Source: Pseudomonadota bacterium
GTDB taxonomy: Bacteria > Pseudomonadota > Gammaproteobacteria > Burkholderiales > Methylophilaceae
Direction of reading: 5' to 3'
Assembly: GCA_029782295.1 (NCBI GenBank)
Contig: JAKOVB010000027.1
Coordinates: forward strand, 186,001-250,000
DNA: 64,000 nucleotides
Under the pieces are notes generated by a model. The model saw nothing but the letters and a program-made list of their open reading frames with translations. It did no database searches and was not told the DNA's origin. Within the stretch, counting starts at the first letter, position 1, and the number at the start of each line of letters is the position of its first letter. The position numbers and the translations under genes are program-made. This document shows positions 17,031-26,538 of the stretch, piece after piece.

Positions 17031-18908
17031 TTACAGGCTGAACACAGTCAGTGCACCGCCGCCAGGAGCAGCGTTCCACTTGGTCAGTTCCTTGTAGCCA
17101 CCAGCGGCACCGAGAGCATCGGTGTCGTTTTCCAGGCCCAGGTTCATCGCAACGCCAGCCCAGCCGCCGATACCGGACAGCACGCCAACGTATTGCTTAC
17201 CCTTGTTGCCGTAGGTGAATGCGTTACCGATCACGCCGGAACCAACTTGGAACTTGAACAGCTCCTTACCGTTGTTAGCGTCAACAGCCTTGAACCAACG
17301 GTCCAGAGTGCCGTAGAACACCAGGTCGGAAGCAGTTGCCAGAGCACCACCCCAAGCGGAGAACTTCTCCTTGTTGTACCACTTGGCCTTGTTGGTCATC
17401 GGGTCATAAGCAGCGAAGCCGCCCATCACGCCGTCCGGACCCGGGAACATGGTCAGGGTAGCACCAACCCACGGCTGGCCAGCAACGTACTTGGACTCAA
17501 CCGGTTCGTAGGTCATACAAACGTGGTTCAGCGGGGAGTAGATCAGGCCAGTCTTCGGGGAGTAAGCAGCCGGTTGCTGGTCCTTGGTACCCAGAGCAGC
17601 CGGGCAAACACCCTTAGCATTGTAGTCTTGGTGAGTAGAAGCGGTAGCCAGCTTGTTCGGCACGCCAGTCTTCATGTCAACATCGGTTGCCCAGTTGACG
17701 AACGGGTGAACCTTCTGAGCTGCAACCAGGGTGCCGTTGTGCGCATCCCAAGTGTAAGCGAAACCGTTACGGTCATGGTGCCAAGCGTAGGTCTTGCCAC
17801 CCTTGTCGAACAGGATCACTTCGTTAATGCCGTCATAGTCCCACTCGTCGTGCGGAGTCATTTGCATGCCCCACTTAGCAACGCCGGTGTCCAGGTCACG
17901 TGCGAACACGGTCATGGACCACTTGTTGTCGCCAGGACGAACGTCCGGGTTCCAAACGGACGGGTTACCGGTACCGTAGTAAACCAGGTTGGTACGGGAG
18001 TCATACGGCCACCAGCCCCAAACGGAGCCACCACCGTGTTGCCAGCCGTCCTTAACTGCTTGCGGCTTCAGCCAGGTCTTAACGCCCAGGTCCTTTTCAC
18101 CGATCTTCAGTTGGTCGTTCGGCAGCTTCTTGAAAGAACCACCTTGCTTGTTGCCGCCGTTCACATCTTCGTAAACAGACAGAGCGGAGTACTGAGGATT
18201 GTCCTTGTTGAAGTCAGCGCCGATCAGAACTTCGCTATCCGGGCCGGTGGAGTATGCCTTCCATGCCAGGGAGCCGTCCTTGATGTTGTAAGCAGCCATG
18301 AAGCAGCGAACGCCGAATTCAGCACCGGAGCAACCGGTCAGAACCTTGTCCTTGATCACGTGCGGAGCGTTGGTGTTAGTAGCGCCGACCTTCGGATCGG
18401 TGTTCTTAACAGACCAAACAACCTTGCCGTCAGCAGCATTCAGGGCAACCAGTGCGCCGTCGTTCTGTTGCAGGAAGATCTTGCCATCGCCGAAGCCCAG
18501 ACCGCGAGACACGTTGTCGCAGCACAGAACTGCTTGAACGGACGGATCTTGTTTCGGGAAGTAAGCCCACTTGATCTTCTGGTTGTCGTTCAGATCCAGA
18601 GCGTAGACGTTGTTCGGGAATGCAGTGTGAACGTACATCACGCCGTCGATAACCAGCGGAGCACCTTCGTGACCACGGTTAACACCGGTAGCGAACGTCC
18701 AAGCAGCCTTCAGGTTCTTGACGTTGCCCTTGTTGATCTGGGTCAGCTTCGAGTAGGCTTGGTTCATGTAGCCTTGACGCGGTGCAGCCCAGTTATTGTC
18801 GTTAGCAATCGCCTTTTCCTGGTCAGCAGCAGCCATTGCAGCCATCGGCATTGCAACGGTCATACCAGCGGCCAGACCCAGAGCGATCTTGATTTTGCTC
18901 ATCTCCAT
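17031..18908 (-). CDS. xoxF: Lanthanide-type PQQ methanol dehydrogenase XoxF
   Basis: A periplasmic quinoprotein alcohol dehydrogenase of 625 aa that oxidises methanol (possibly formaldehyde) using PQQ. The signal peptide ends AMA near residue 27. Eight-bladed propeller features are present: the adjacent-Cys disulfide C129-C130 (VLCCDNVSRG), the metal/PQQ-contacting Glu197 in SGAEFG, GNPS near 315, and D354-E-W-D-Y-D359-G. The catalytic Asp is D357, and D359 is the extra Asp that marks lanthanide-dependent XoxF; calcium MxaF has Ala there. The start ATG has GGAG 7 bases upstream; a TTG two codons earlier is unlikely. It is first in the xoxF-J-G block. The XoxF clade cannot be assigned with certainty here. 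Confidence 0.97.
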   Translation of the reverse strand: MEMSKIKIALGLAAGMTVAMPMAAMAAADQEKAIANDNNWAAPRQGYMNQAYSKLTQINKGNVKNLKAAWTFATGVNRGHEGAPLVIDGVMYVHTAFPNNVYALDLNDNQKIKWAYFPKQDPSVQAVLCCDNVSRGLGFGDGKIFLQQNDGALVALNAADGKVVWSVKNTDPKVGATNTNAPHVIKDKVLTGCSGAEFGVRCFMAAYNIKDGSLAWKAYSTGPDSEVLIGADFNKDNPQYSALSVYEDVNGGNKQGGSFKKLPNDQLKIGEKDLGVKTWLKPQAVKDGWQHGGGSVWGWWPYDSRTNLVYYGTGNPSVWNPDVRPGDNKWSMTVFARDLDTGVAKWGMQMTPHDEWDYDGINEVILFDKGGKTYAWHHDRNGFAYTWDAHNGTLVAAQKVHPFVNWATDVDMKTGVPNKLATASTHQDYNAKGVCPAALGTKDQQPAAYSPKTGLIYSPLNHVCMTYEPVESKYVAGQPWVGATLTMFPGPDGVMGGFAAYDPMTNKAKWYNKEKFSAWGGALATASDLVFYGTLDRWFKAVDANNGKELFKFQVGSGVIGNAFTYGNKGKQYVGVLSGIGGWAGVAMNLGLENDTDALGAAGGYKELTKWNAAPGGGALTVFSL

Positions 18909-19048
18909 GTTCAATCTCCATAGTGATTACAACTAAGGGTTTAATAAAGTGAAGCCTTCACCTTTCAGGCTGCCTCCCCTTATGCCGGGTCATGCATACC
19001 CTCGTTTGAAAGCTTACTTTTCGCAACACCTAAATGTGTGCTGACTGC

Positions 19049-19077
19049 ATGGTAGATCAGTCCAAATTGATTTGCAA
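19049..19077 (-). promoter_or_regulatory. Possible xoxF promoter
   Basis: In the 276-base gap between xoxF and the aminopeptidase gene, the minus strand shows TTGCAA, a 17-base spacer and TACCAT, each matching the sigma-70 consensus at 4 of 6 positions. It would give a leader of about 130 bases. This is weak evidence; nothing else distinct is seen in the gap. Confidence 0.25.
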
Positions 19078-19184
19078 TACTAGTTCCGCAAATTTATTGG
19101 CGCTCCAGCGGATCCACCATGTGGTGTACTATCATAGCCTCCAACGCTTGGAAACAGCAACATCCATACTTTGCTCCCGAACAC

Positions 19185-20126
19185 ATGGCAACGACAGCAC
19201 ATACCCTTTACCCTGAAATCGATCCCTTCAACCAAGGCTGGCTTGAGGTTTCCGGCGGCCACCGCATATATTTCGAGGAATGCGGGAACCCGCAAGGTGC
19301 ACCCGTAGTATTCCTGCATGGAGGCCCCGGAAGCGGGTGCAATCCAGGGCAGCGGCGCTTCTTCGATCCCACTCATTACAGAGTAATCCTGTTCGATCAG
19401 CGCGGCTGCGGCCGCAGCTTGCCGCTCGGACTGACCGAAGCCAACGCGACGCAACTTCTGGTAGAGGACATCGACCAGCTACGAACCCATCTGGGGGTGG
19501 ATCGCTGGCTTGTGTTCGGCGGATCCTGGGGGAGCACCCTGGCTCTGGCCTATGCTTCGCGGCACGCCGCCTCAATAACAGGCATGATCCTGCGTGGCAT
19601 CTTCCTCAGCCGGCACAGCGAACTGGAGTGGTTCCTGCATTCGGTGAAGCAATTTTTCCCTGAAGCCTGGGAGAACCTGGTGAGCCCCCTTTCAGAGAAG
19701 GAACGCCAGGACGTAATGGGCGCCTACAAAACCCGCATCGACTCGGGGAATGTTGCTGCAGCACGCCAATGGAACGCATACGAAAGCGCCATCATGAGTC
19801 TGCTGCCTTCCGCAACTCCGCCCCGCCCCGTAGAGGATGCTGTCACGCTAGCCAGAGCGCGCGTGCAATTGCACTATCTCATGCACCAATGCTTTCTGAA
19901 GGAGACCCCACTTCTTTCACAGGTCGATCGATTCCGTCATCTTCCTGCCATCATTATTCAAGGCCGCTATGATATGGTGTGCCCGCCGGTGACAGCCCAT
20001 GAATTGCACCAGGTCTGGCCGGAAGCAGAGTATGTTGTGGTTCCGGACGCAGGACACTCTGCCATGGAACCGGGTATCATCGACGCACTGGTTAGTGCCA
20101 CGGAGCAATTCAAACCAATGAGGTAA
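19185..20126 (+). CDS. pip: Prolyl aminopeptidase
   Basis: An alpha/beta hydrolase of 313 aa that removes N-terminal proline from peptides. Motifs seen are the oxyanion strand HGGPGSGC, the DQRGCGRS turn, the nucleophile elbow GGSWGS, the acid in GRYDMVCPP and the catalytic His in DAGHS. The ATG at 19185 gives the usual family length; an upstream in-frame codon at 19119 would add 22 unconserved residues. It is divergent from xoxF. Confidence 0.92.
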   Translation: MATTAHTLYPEIDPFNQGWLEVSGGHRIYFEECGNPQGAPVVFLHGGPGSGCNPGQRRFFDPTHYRVILFDQRGCGRSLPLGLTEANATQLLVEDIDQLRTHLGVDRWLVFGGSWGSTLALAYASRHAASITGMILRGIFLSRHSELEWFLHSVKQFFPEAWENLVSPLSEKERQDVMGAYKTRIDSGNVAAARQWNAYESAIMSLLPSATPPRPVEDAVTLARARVQLHYLMHQCFLKETPLLSQVDRFRHLPAIIIQGRYDMVCPPVTAHELHQVWPEAEYVVVPDAGHSAMEPGIIDALVSATEQFKPMR

Positions 20127-20140
20127 GTCATATGGCTTCT

Positions 20141-20374
20141 TCACCCAAGATAGAACTTGCCAAAAACCAGCCGACCGTTGTCGGCAGGGTCACGTCCGTC
20201 GGCGCAATTTCTGGCACTGCCACACTCAAACTGCGCATCGGGCACAGTCATAGTTCTGATAGCCAGTAGCTCACCCTGACATATAACACTCCCAGCCCCA
20301 TGCGCGGTTTCCATCGAAATTCTGGCAGAATGAATGCGTAGATACTTAAGCAGTTCATTAAGAACCTGATTCAT
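20141..20374 (-). CDS. Small hypothetical protein between pip and nhaD
   Basis: A 77-residue frame with GGGGAC 4 bases before its ATG, covering most of the gap between pip and nhaD. The N-terminal half looks helical (NQVLNELLKYLRIHSAR), the middle has ETAHGAGSVICQGELLAIRTM and the end is GRLVFGKFYLG. I recognise no family. A longer version could start inside nhaD at 20464. The gap could equally be non-coding; composition is more AT-rich than the neighbours. Confidence 0.4.
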   Translation of the reverse strand: MNQVLNELLKYLRIHSARISMETAHGAGSVICQGELLAIRTMTVPDAQFECGSARNCADGRDPADNGRLVFGKFYLG

Positions 20375-20404
20375 TAGTCCCCAATTCACCACCGAAAGCT
20401 CGAC

Positions 20405-21682
20405 ATGCTTACTGCAATCATTGCCATTTTTGTGATTTCTTATGCAGCGATTGCCATGGAACACCCACTAAAGGTCAATAAAGCCGCGTTCGCTTTGATC
20501 GGTGCAGGTCTCCTGTGGACAATTTACTCCATCACAACCAATGACACTCATCGCATTAGCGAAGAGCTTGCCGAATCCCTCATCGAAACTGCTCAAATCG
20601 TATTTTTCCTTATGGGAGCCATGACGATCGTTGAAGTCATCGATGCTCACGACGGCTTTGATGTCATTACCAACCGAATCAAGACCACCAAGCTAACTTC
20701 CCTAATGTGGCTTATCGCCATCATCACTTTCTTCCTTAGCGCAATCCTGGACAATCTGACAACCACGATTGTCATGGTGTCGCTCGCTCAAAAACTAATC
20801 TCCAAACAAGAAGATAGATTGTTTTTTGCTGGCATTATCGTAATAGCTGCGAATGCAGGAGGCGCCTGGTCCCCGATTGGTGACGTGACCACCACCATGC
20901 TCTGGATTGGAGGCCAGGTCACCAGCCTCAACATCATTGAGTCGCTACTGTTACCGTCAATGACAAACTTGCTGGTACCTCTACTGGTCACCGCCTATAC
21001 ACTACGTGGGAGAACAATCTCGAACCAACCTCGCACCAATGGAATCGACAGTAGTAAAAAAACTTCCCGGGATGTCATGTTGTTTTCAGGTCTAGGCATC
21101 CTGGCTGCGGTGCCAGCCTTTAAAGCTGTGACTCACCTCCCCCCCTTCCTGGGAATATTGTTTGGGCTGGGCATTCTCTGGCTCATTGGAGACATACTGC
21201 ACCGTAATAAAGATGAGGACTCAAAGCAACATCTCACTTTGGCAAACGCCTTAGGTCGAATTGACCTTGCATCGATCGTCTTCTTCGTTGGCATTCTTCT
21301 ATCCGTGGCGGTGCTGGAACACACCAACGTTCTAAACTCTTTGGCTGACTGGCTGAACAAGGTAGTTCTACGCCAGGATTTGATTGTCATGATCATTGGC
21401 GTGGCCAGTGCAGTGGTGGATAACGTCCCCCTGGTCGCCGCCTCCATGGGCATGTACAGTCTCACAACCTACCCAACCGACCACTTCATTTGGGAGTTTT
21501 TGGCTTATTGCGCCGGCACAGGCGGATCTATACTCATCATCGGCTCTGCCGCTGGAATCGCTGCAATGGGCTTGGAGAAAATTAATTTTGTTTGGTATTT
21601 GAAAAAAGTTAGTGGATTGGCATTGATCGGATATTTAGCTGGGGCTGGCGTCTATCTTCTACAATACAATCTTACTCATTGA
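20405..21682 (+). CDS. nhaD: NhaD-type sodium/proton antiporter
   Basis: A membrane antiporter of 425 aa of the ion-transporter superfamily with about 11-12 hydrophobic segments. Diagnostic stretches are FFLSAILDNLTTTIVMVSL, AANAGGAWSPIGDVTTTMLW and, in the second half, ASAVVDNVPLVAASMGMY with the buried Asp-Asn pairs expected in NhaD. It exports Na+ or Li+ in exchange for protons. The gene uses more AT-rich codons than its neighbours and sits between two sparsely coding gaps, which suggests transfer. Confidence 0.9.
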   Translation: MLTAIIAIFVISYAAIAMEHPLKVNKAAFALIGAGLLWTIYSITTNDTHRISEELAESLIETAQIVFFLMGAMTIVEVIDAHDGFDVITNRIKTTKLTSLMWLIAIITFFLSAILDNLTTTIVMVSLAQKLISKQEDRLFFAGIIVIAANAGGAWSPIGDVTTTMLWIGGQVTSLNIIESLLLPSMTNLLVPLLVTAYTLRGRTISNQPRTNGIDSSKKTSRDVMLFSGLGILAAVPAFKAVTHLPPFLGILFGLGILWLIGDILHRNKDEDSKQHLTLANALGRIDLASIVFFVGILLSVAVLEHTNVLNSLADWLNKVVLRQDLIVMIIGVASAVVDNVPLVAASMGMYSLTTYPTDHFIWEFLAYCAGTGGSILIIGSAAGIAAMGLEKINFVWYLKKVSGLALIGYLAGAGVYLLQYNLTH

Positions 21683-21978
21683 TCCGAACCCAATCCTATC
21701 GGCGATCTTTTGGCTCGAATACAAATCCATGAGCCACACATGAAACTAACGTATGGGACCGGATCCAAATGAAAACTGACATTGCGTAAACCACGCACAA
21801 CCCGATAACTTTGCCAGATCAACACCCATCGACAGCTGCCATAAAGATTTAGCATGAAGGGCAGCAAGGGGCGCAAATGCATTTAAGGGTCTTGGATGAA
21901 CCAAGTCAGGCAAGCCAAATTTTTTGATGGATTCCGCCATCCGCCGACGGGCGGAAAAACCGGGGTTGTTCGAATAAC
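21683..21978. other. 296-base gap without convincing gene
   Basis: AT-richer sequence after nhaD. I see no ribosome-binding site with a plausible frame, no tRNA and no T-tailed terminator. Near its end TCCGCC/GGCGGA forms a short hairpin. It probably contains the promoter for the YihY-family gene. Confidence 0.5.
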
Positions 21979-23268
21979 ATGCAGCGCTTCCGCAAACTAA
22001 AGGCACTCAAGCAGCATCCGGCGATCACTCAGCCGCGCGAGGCGCTTGACCGGCACCGCTACAGCACGCCGCTGTTCATACTTCGCGAGACCTTGTCCGC
22101 ATTCGGGCAACACAACGGCCTGACCCTCGCTGCCTCACTTTCCTTTTATGCCATGTTCGCGCTGATCCCAATGGCGTTGCTGATGTTCTTCCTGCTCAGC
22201 CACCTGGTGATTTCATCGAACTATGCCATCGTAAAACTGGCGATCCTCACCAGCAATCTGGTCCCCAAATTCAGCCACCGCATCATGATCGAGGTCTACA
22301 ACATCTCCAAACACAAGGCGGTGTGGGGGGTCTTCGGCATGTTCGCCCTGTTCTGGGCGGTGACCCCGCTGGCAGGTGCGCTGCGCACTTCGTTCCACGC
22401 CATCACGGCCACCAGCGAGGCCCCTTCTTTCCTGCGTCGCACCCTCAAGGATGCACTGGCCGTACTGAGCATGCTGCTGCTGTTTTTCCTGTTCACTTTC
22501 AGCGGGGTGATGCTGGAAAAAGTGGTGCGTTTCCTGCAGCCGATTTCCCCCTTCCCCGGGGCCATCAACTCGCTCACCACTCTGATGCTAAGCACCCTGA
22601 TGCTGGCAGCTTTCTTCCATGCTTTTTTCCCGGTCAGGGTCTCGGTGCGCCACATCCTGATCGGTGCGTTTGTGACGGCCAGCCTGTGGGTCGCCATGCG
22701 ACCGGCTTTCAGTCTTTTTCTGCTGGTCAATCAGTCCTACAGCACCATCTTCGGCGGCATGAAGAACATGTTCATTTCCATCGGCTGGTTGTATTACAGC
22801 TTCGTGGTATTTCTGCTCAGCACCGAACTGATCGCTACCCTGCGCAGGAAAGAAGTACTGCTGTTACGCGGACTGTTCGGGAGCACCCCGCAAACACACA
22901 CGGGGTATCTCGACAAACTGATGCGGCATTTCGGCATGACCTATCACCGAGAGGAACGGGTATTCAGGGAAGGCAGCCAGGGAGACGCCATGTATTACGT
23001 CGTTTCAGGGACCGTGGCAGTCAGCCATCACGGGCAACCTGTCCGGGAAGTCAAACCGGGAGAATATTTTGGCGAAATGGCTTTGCTGGCGAACACACCG
23101 CGCTCGACGGATGCAATCGTCACTTCCGACCGCGCCGAAGTGCTCACGATCGATGGCGATCATTTCGAAACCTTGCTGCACGAGGAACCCGGCATCGCCA
23201 TGTCGTTCCTCAGAAAGATGGCAAAACAGTTGCGGCAATCCAGTTTTGGCAGCAACTCCGGTCAATAG
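21979..23268 (+). CDS. YihY/BrkB membrane protein fused to cyclic nucleotide-binding domain
   Basis: A 429-residue protein. Residues ~30-300 are a YihY (BrkB/former RNase BN) domain with about six membrane segments, including NGLTLAASLSFYAMFALIPM, ITATSEAPSFLRRTLKDAL and IFGGMKNMFISIGWLYYSF. Residues ~312-425 form a CRP-type cyclic nucleotide-binding domain: FREGSQGDAMYYVVSGTVAV, then the phosphate-binding cassette GEYFGEMALLANTPRSTDA with the expected Glu and Arg. The YihY function is unresolved; the fusion implies control by a cyclic nucleotide. glmU follows after 51 bases. Confidence 0.9.
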   Translation: MQRFRKLKALKQHPAITQPREALDRHRYSTPLFILRETLSAFGQHNGLTLAASLSFYAMFALIPMALLMFFLLSHLVISSNYAIVKLAILTSNLVPKFSHRIMIEVYNISKHKAVWGVFGMFALFWAVTPLAGALRTSFHAITATSEAPSFLRRTLKDALAVLSMLLLFFLFTFSGVMLEKVVRFLQPISPFPGAINSLTTLMLSTLMLAAFFHAFFPVRVSVRHILIGAFVTASLWVAMRPAFSLFLLVNQSYSTIFGGMKNMFISIGWLYYSFVVFLLSTELIATLRRKEVLLLRGLFGSTPQTHTGYLDKLMRHFGMTYHREERVFREGSQGDAMYYVVSGTVAVSHHGQPVREVKPGEYFGEMALLANTPRSTDAIVTSDRAEVLTIDGDHFETLLHEEPGIAMSFLRKMAKQLRQSSFGSNSGQ

Positions 23269-23319
23269 CTCCATCAGCCTTCTCGAAAAAGTGCCGCAAG
23301 ACCACTATACTTAGCCCCC

Positions 23320-24693
23320 ATGGTTACCTCCAAGCTCAATGTCGTCATCCTTGCCGCCGGCAAGGGAACCCGCATGCATTCCGATCTGCCCAAAGTTCTG
23401 CACGAAGTGGCAGGGCGGGCCATCCTCTCCCATGTCATCGACTGCGCCGAGCAGCTTTCACCCGACCGTATCGTCGTCGTCTATGGTTTCGGTGGTGAAC
23501 GGGTTCGCGAGACACTCGCCAGACCCTGCCTGGAATGGGTGCGTCAGGCGGAGCAGCTCGGCACCGGGCACGCCGTGCAACAGGCCTTGCCGTTGCTGGA
23601 CGAAGACAGCATTACGCTGGTGTTGCTGGGCGATGTGCCGTTGCTGAAGGCCCGTACCTGCAAAACCCTGCTGAAACATGCCGGCAAACACTTGTCCTTG
23701 CTGACGGTGGAGAAGCACGACCCCACCGGCTACGGCCGTATCCTGCGCGGCCCGGACGGGCTGGTGCGGGCGATCGTGGAACAGAAGGACGCCAGTGATG
23801 AAGAGCGTACGATACGCGAGGTCAACAGTGGCATCATGGCGATGCCGACCAGGCATCTGGTGGCTTGGCTGGGGCGTCTCCGCAACGAAAATGCACAGGG
23901 CGAATATTATCTGACCGATACCATCGCCATGGCTGTGCAGGACGGCACAGGCGTCGTCAGCGAACTGGCCTCGGATGAATGGGAAGTGGCCGGCATCAAC
24001 TCCAAGCGCGACCTTGCCGACGTCGAACGGCAGTATCAGCAGGCCGAGGCGCTTCGCCTGATGCAGGCAGGTGTCACGTTGCGCGACCCAGCCCGCATCG
24101 ACGTGCGCGGCACGCTGAAAACCGGCCGAGACGTCACCATCGACGTCGGCTGCATTTTCGAGGGCAACGTCGAAATTGCCGACCACGTGAGCATCGGCGC
24201 CTACTGCATCATCCGCGATGCAGTGCTGGGCGAAGGGACCGTGATCGCTCCCTATTCCCACATCGATGGTGCCAGTGTAGGCTCGCACAGTCGCATCGGG
24301 CCCTACGCTCGCCTGCGCCCCGGCACCGAACTGGTAGAGGAAGCGCATATCGGCAACTTCGTCGAAATCAAGAACAGTCGCATCGACGTCGGCAGCAAGA
24401 TCAACCACCTGAGCTACGTCGGCGACAGCACGGTCGGCCGCGACGTCAACATCGGCGCCGGCACCATCACCTGCAATTACGACGGCGTCAACAAGCACCG
24501 TACCATCATCGGTGACCGCGCCTTCATCGGCTCGGACACCCAACTGGTCGCGCCCGTGACCGTGGAAGCCGGCGCCACCATCGGTGCAGGATCGACCATT
24601 ACCAAGGATGCGGCTGCGGATACGCTGACCCTGTCACGCAGTAAACAGATCACCATCCCCGGCTGGAAACGGCCAGAAAAGAAGAAGGATTAA
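23320..24693 (+). CDS. glmU: Bifunctional GlmU, UDP-GlcNAc synthesis
   Basis: GlmU (457 aa, family length) acetylates glucosamine-1-phosphate and uridylylates it to UDP-GlcNAc for peptidoglycan and lipopolysaccharide. The N-terminal pyrophosphorylase has [18 protein letters not shown]; the C-terminal half is a left-handed beta-helix of hexapeptide repeats with [23 protein letters not shown] and [13 protein letters not shown]. glmS follows 4 bases after the stop, so both steps of amino-sugar supply form an operon. Confidence 0.97.
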   Translation: MVTSKLNVVILAAGKGTRMHSDLPKVLHEVAGRAILSHVIDCAEQLSPDRIVVVYGFGGERVRETLARPCLEWVRQAEQLGTGHAVQQALPLLDEDSITLVLLGDVPLLKARTCKTLLKHAGKHLSLLTVEKHDPTGYGRILRGPDGLVRAIVEQKDASDEERTIREVNSGIMAMPTRHLVAWLGRLRNENAQGEYYLTDTIAMAVQDGTGVVSELASDEWEVAGINSKRDLADVERQYQQAEALRLMQAGVTLRDPARIDVRGTLKTGRDVTIDVGCIFEGNVEIADHVSIGAYCIIRDAVLGEGTVIAPYSHIDGASVGSHSRIGPYARLRPGTELVEEAHIGNFVEIKNSRIDVGSKINHLSYVGDSTVGRDVNIGAGTITCNYDGVNKHRTIIGDRAFIGSDTQLVAPVTVEAGATIGAGSTITKDAAADTLTLSRSKQITIPGWKRPEKKKD

Positions 24694-24697
24694 TCGC

Positions 24698-26527
24698 ATG
24701 TGCGGAATCGTCGGCGCCGTCGCTGCCAGAAATGTCGTGACCATTTTGATCGAGGGCCTGAGCCGTCTCGAGTATCGCGGCTATGACTCGGCCGGGATCG
24801 CCGTCATGAACGGCGACATTCATCGCGTCCGTGCGGTCGGCCGTGTCGCCGGACTGCAACAGAAGGCGAGCGACACCCAACTGAACGGCCAGGTCGGCAT
24901 CGGCCATACCCGATGGGCCACACACGGCGGTGTCACCGAGTCGAATGCCCACCCCCACGTGTCGTGCGGTGAAATCGCCGTGGTCCACAACGGCATCATT
25001 GAAAACCACGAGGAACAGCGCAGCCGTCTCAAGGACCTGGGCTACGTTTTCGAGTCCCAGACCGACACCGAGGTGATCGCGCACCTGATCCATTATTACT
25101 TCCAGCAGGAGCAGAATCTGTTTGCCGCGACCCGTCGCGCCATGACGGAGCTGATCGGCGCCTATGCAATTGCCGCCATCAGCGTCAAGGCTCCCGACCT
25201 CATGGTTTGCGCGCGACAGGGCTGCCCACTGCTGCTGGGCCTGGGCGAAGGGGAGAACTTCGCCGCATCGGACGTTTCCGCCATCATCTCCGCCACACGT
25301 CGCGTGATCTACATGGAAGACGGCGACGTCGCCGAAATCCGCCAGGACGGCATCACCCTCGTGGATGGCCAAGGTCAGCCGGCCACCCGCAAGATTCATG
25401 TCAGCGACGTATCGCTGGCCTCGATGGAACTGGGTCCCTACACCCACTTCATGCAGAAGGAAGTGCACGAGCAGCCACGCGCATTGACCGACACCATGGA
25501 AGCGCTGATCGATGACGGCCATTTCAGTCCGGCCCTGTTCGGGGAAGAGGCTGAACAGGTGTTCGCCGAAGCGGACAGCGTGTTGATCCTCGCTGCAGGC
25601 ACCAGCTATTACGCCGGCCTGACCGCCAAATACTGGCTGGAAAGCATTGCCCGCATCCCGACCACGGTCGAGATCGCCAGCGAGTATCGCTATCGAGAAT
25701 CGGTCCCGAATCCCAAGCAACTGATCATCACCATTTCCCAGTCCGGCGAGACCCTGGACACCATGGAAGCACTCAAGCATGCCAAGTCACTGGGGCAAAT
25801 GCTGACGCTCGCCATTTGCAACGTTCCGGAAAGCGCCATCCCGCGGGCGTCGAGGCTGGTTTTCCTGACCCGTGCCGGCGCGGAAATCGGCGTGGCATCG
25901 ACCAAGGCCTTCACCACGCAATTGCTTGGGCTGTTTACCCTCACCGCAACGCTGGCCAAGCAGCGGGGCCTGATGAGCGCCGAACAGGAGCACGAATATC
26001 TCGAAGCCCTGCGCCATTTGCCAGTCAGCGTGCAACATGCGCTCAACCTCGAACCGCAAATCCGTGAATGGGCAAAAATGCTGGCAAGCAAGCATCACGC
26101 CCTGTTCCTGGGCCGCGGGGTGCATTATCCGATCGCCCTGGAAGGTGCACTCAAGCTCAAGGAAATTTCCTACATCCACGCCGAGGCCTACCCCGCGGGT
26201 GAACTGAAGCACGGGCCGCTGGCGCTGGTAGACGAGGACATGCCAGTGGTGGTGATTGCGCCGAACGACGCCTTGCTGGAGAAGGTGAAATCCAACATGC
26301 AGGAAGTGCGCGCACGCGGAGGTGAACTCTTCGTGTTTGCCGACCTCGACAGTCACTTCACCGAGAGCGAAGGCGTACACGTCATCCGCACGCCGCGCCA
26401 TGTCGGCGTGCTTTCCCCCATCCTGCACTCGATACCGGTACAATTGCTTGCATACCATGCGGCCCTGCTCAAGGGCACGGATGTGGACAAGCCGCGTAAC
26501 CTGGCCAAATCTGTCACAGTCGAATAG
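24698..26527 (+). CDS. glmS: Glucosamine-6-phosphate synthase GlmS
   Basis: GlmS (609 aa) makes glucosamine-6-phosphate from fructose-6-phosphate and glutamine. The N-terminal glutaminase has the nucleophile Cys2 (MCGIVGAV), GHTRWATHG and HNGIIENH. Two SIS domains follow, with AAGTSYYAG and SQSGETLDT. The C-terminus is [13 protein letters not shown] as expected. AAGGA lies 8 bases before the ATG, inside the end of glmU. No glmS ribozyme is seen or expected in this group. Confidence 0.97.
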   Translation: MCGIVGAVAARNVVTILIEGLSRLEYRGYDSAGIAVMNGDIHRVRAVGRVAGLQQKASDTQLNGQVGIGHTRWATHGGVTESNAHPHVSCGEIAVVHNGIIENHEEQRSRLKDLGYVFESQTDTEVIAHLIHYYFQQEQNLFAATRRAMTELIGAYAIAAISVKAPDLMVCARQGCPLLLGLGEGENFAASDVSAIISATRRVIYMEDGDVAEIRQDGITLVDGQGQPATRKIHVSDVSLASMELGPYTHFMQKEVHEQPRALTDTMEALIDDGHFSPALFGEEAEQVFAEADSVLILAAGTSYYAGLTAKYWLESIARIPTTVEIASEYRYRESVPNPKQLIITISQSGETLDTMEALKHAKSLGQMLTLAICNVPESAIPRASRLVFLTRAGAEIGVASTKAFTTQLLGLFTLTATLAKQRGLMSAEQEHEYLEALRHLPVSVQHALNLEPQIREWAKMLASKHHALFLGRGVHYPIALEGALKLKEISYIHAEAYPAGELKHGPLALVDEDMPVVVIAPNDALLEKVKSNMQEVRARGGELFVFADLDSHFTESEGVHVIRTPRHVGVLSPILHSIPVQLLAYHAALLKGTDVDKPRNLAKSVTVE

Positions 26528-26538
26528 GAGTTTCAGCG

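Noticed and set aside
17193-18923. Long open frame of 576 codons antisense to xoxF
   Set aside because: It mirrors the codon bias of xoxF, has no homology-like features or ribosome-binding site, and xoxF is certain.
21945-21962. TCCGCC/GGCGGA hairpin upstream of the YihY gene as a terminator
   Set aside because: It has no T-tract on either strand.
21676-22006. Minus-strand frames of 68 and 86 codons after nhaD
   Set aside because: They overlap each other and the yihY start, and have no start signals.
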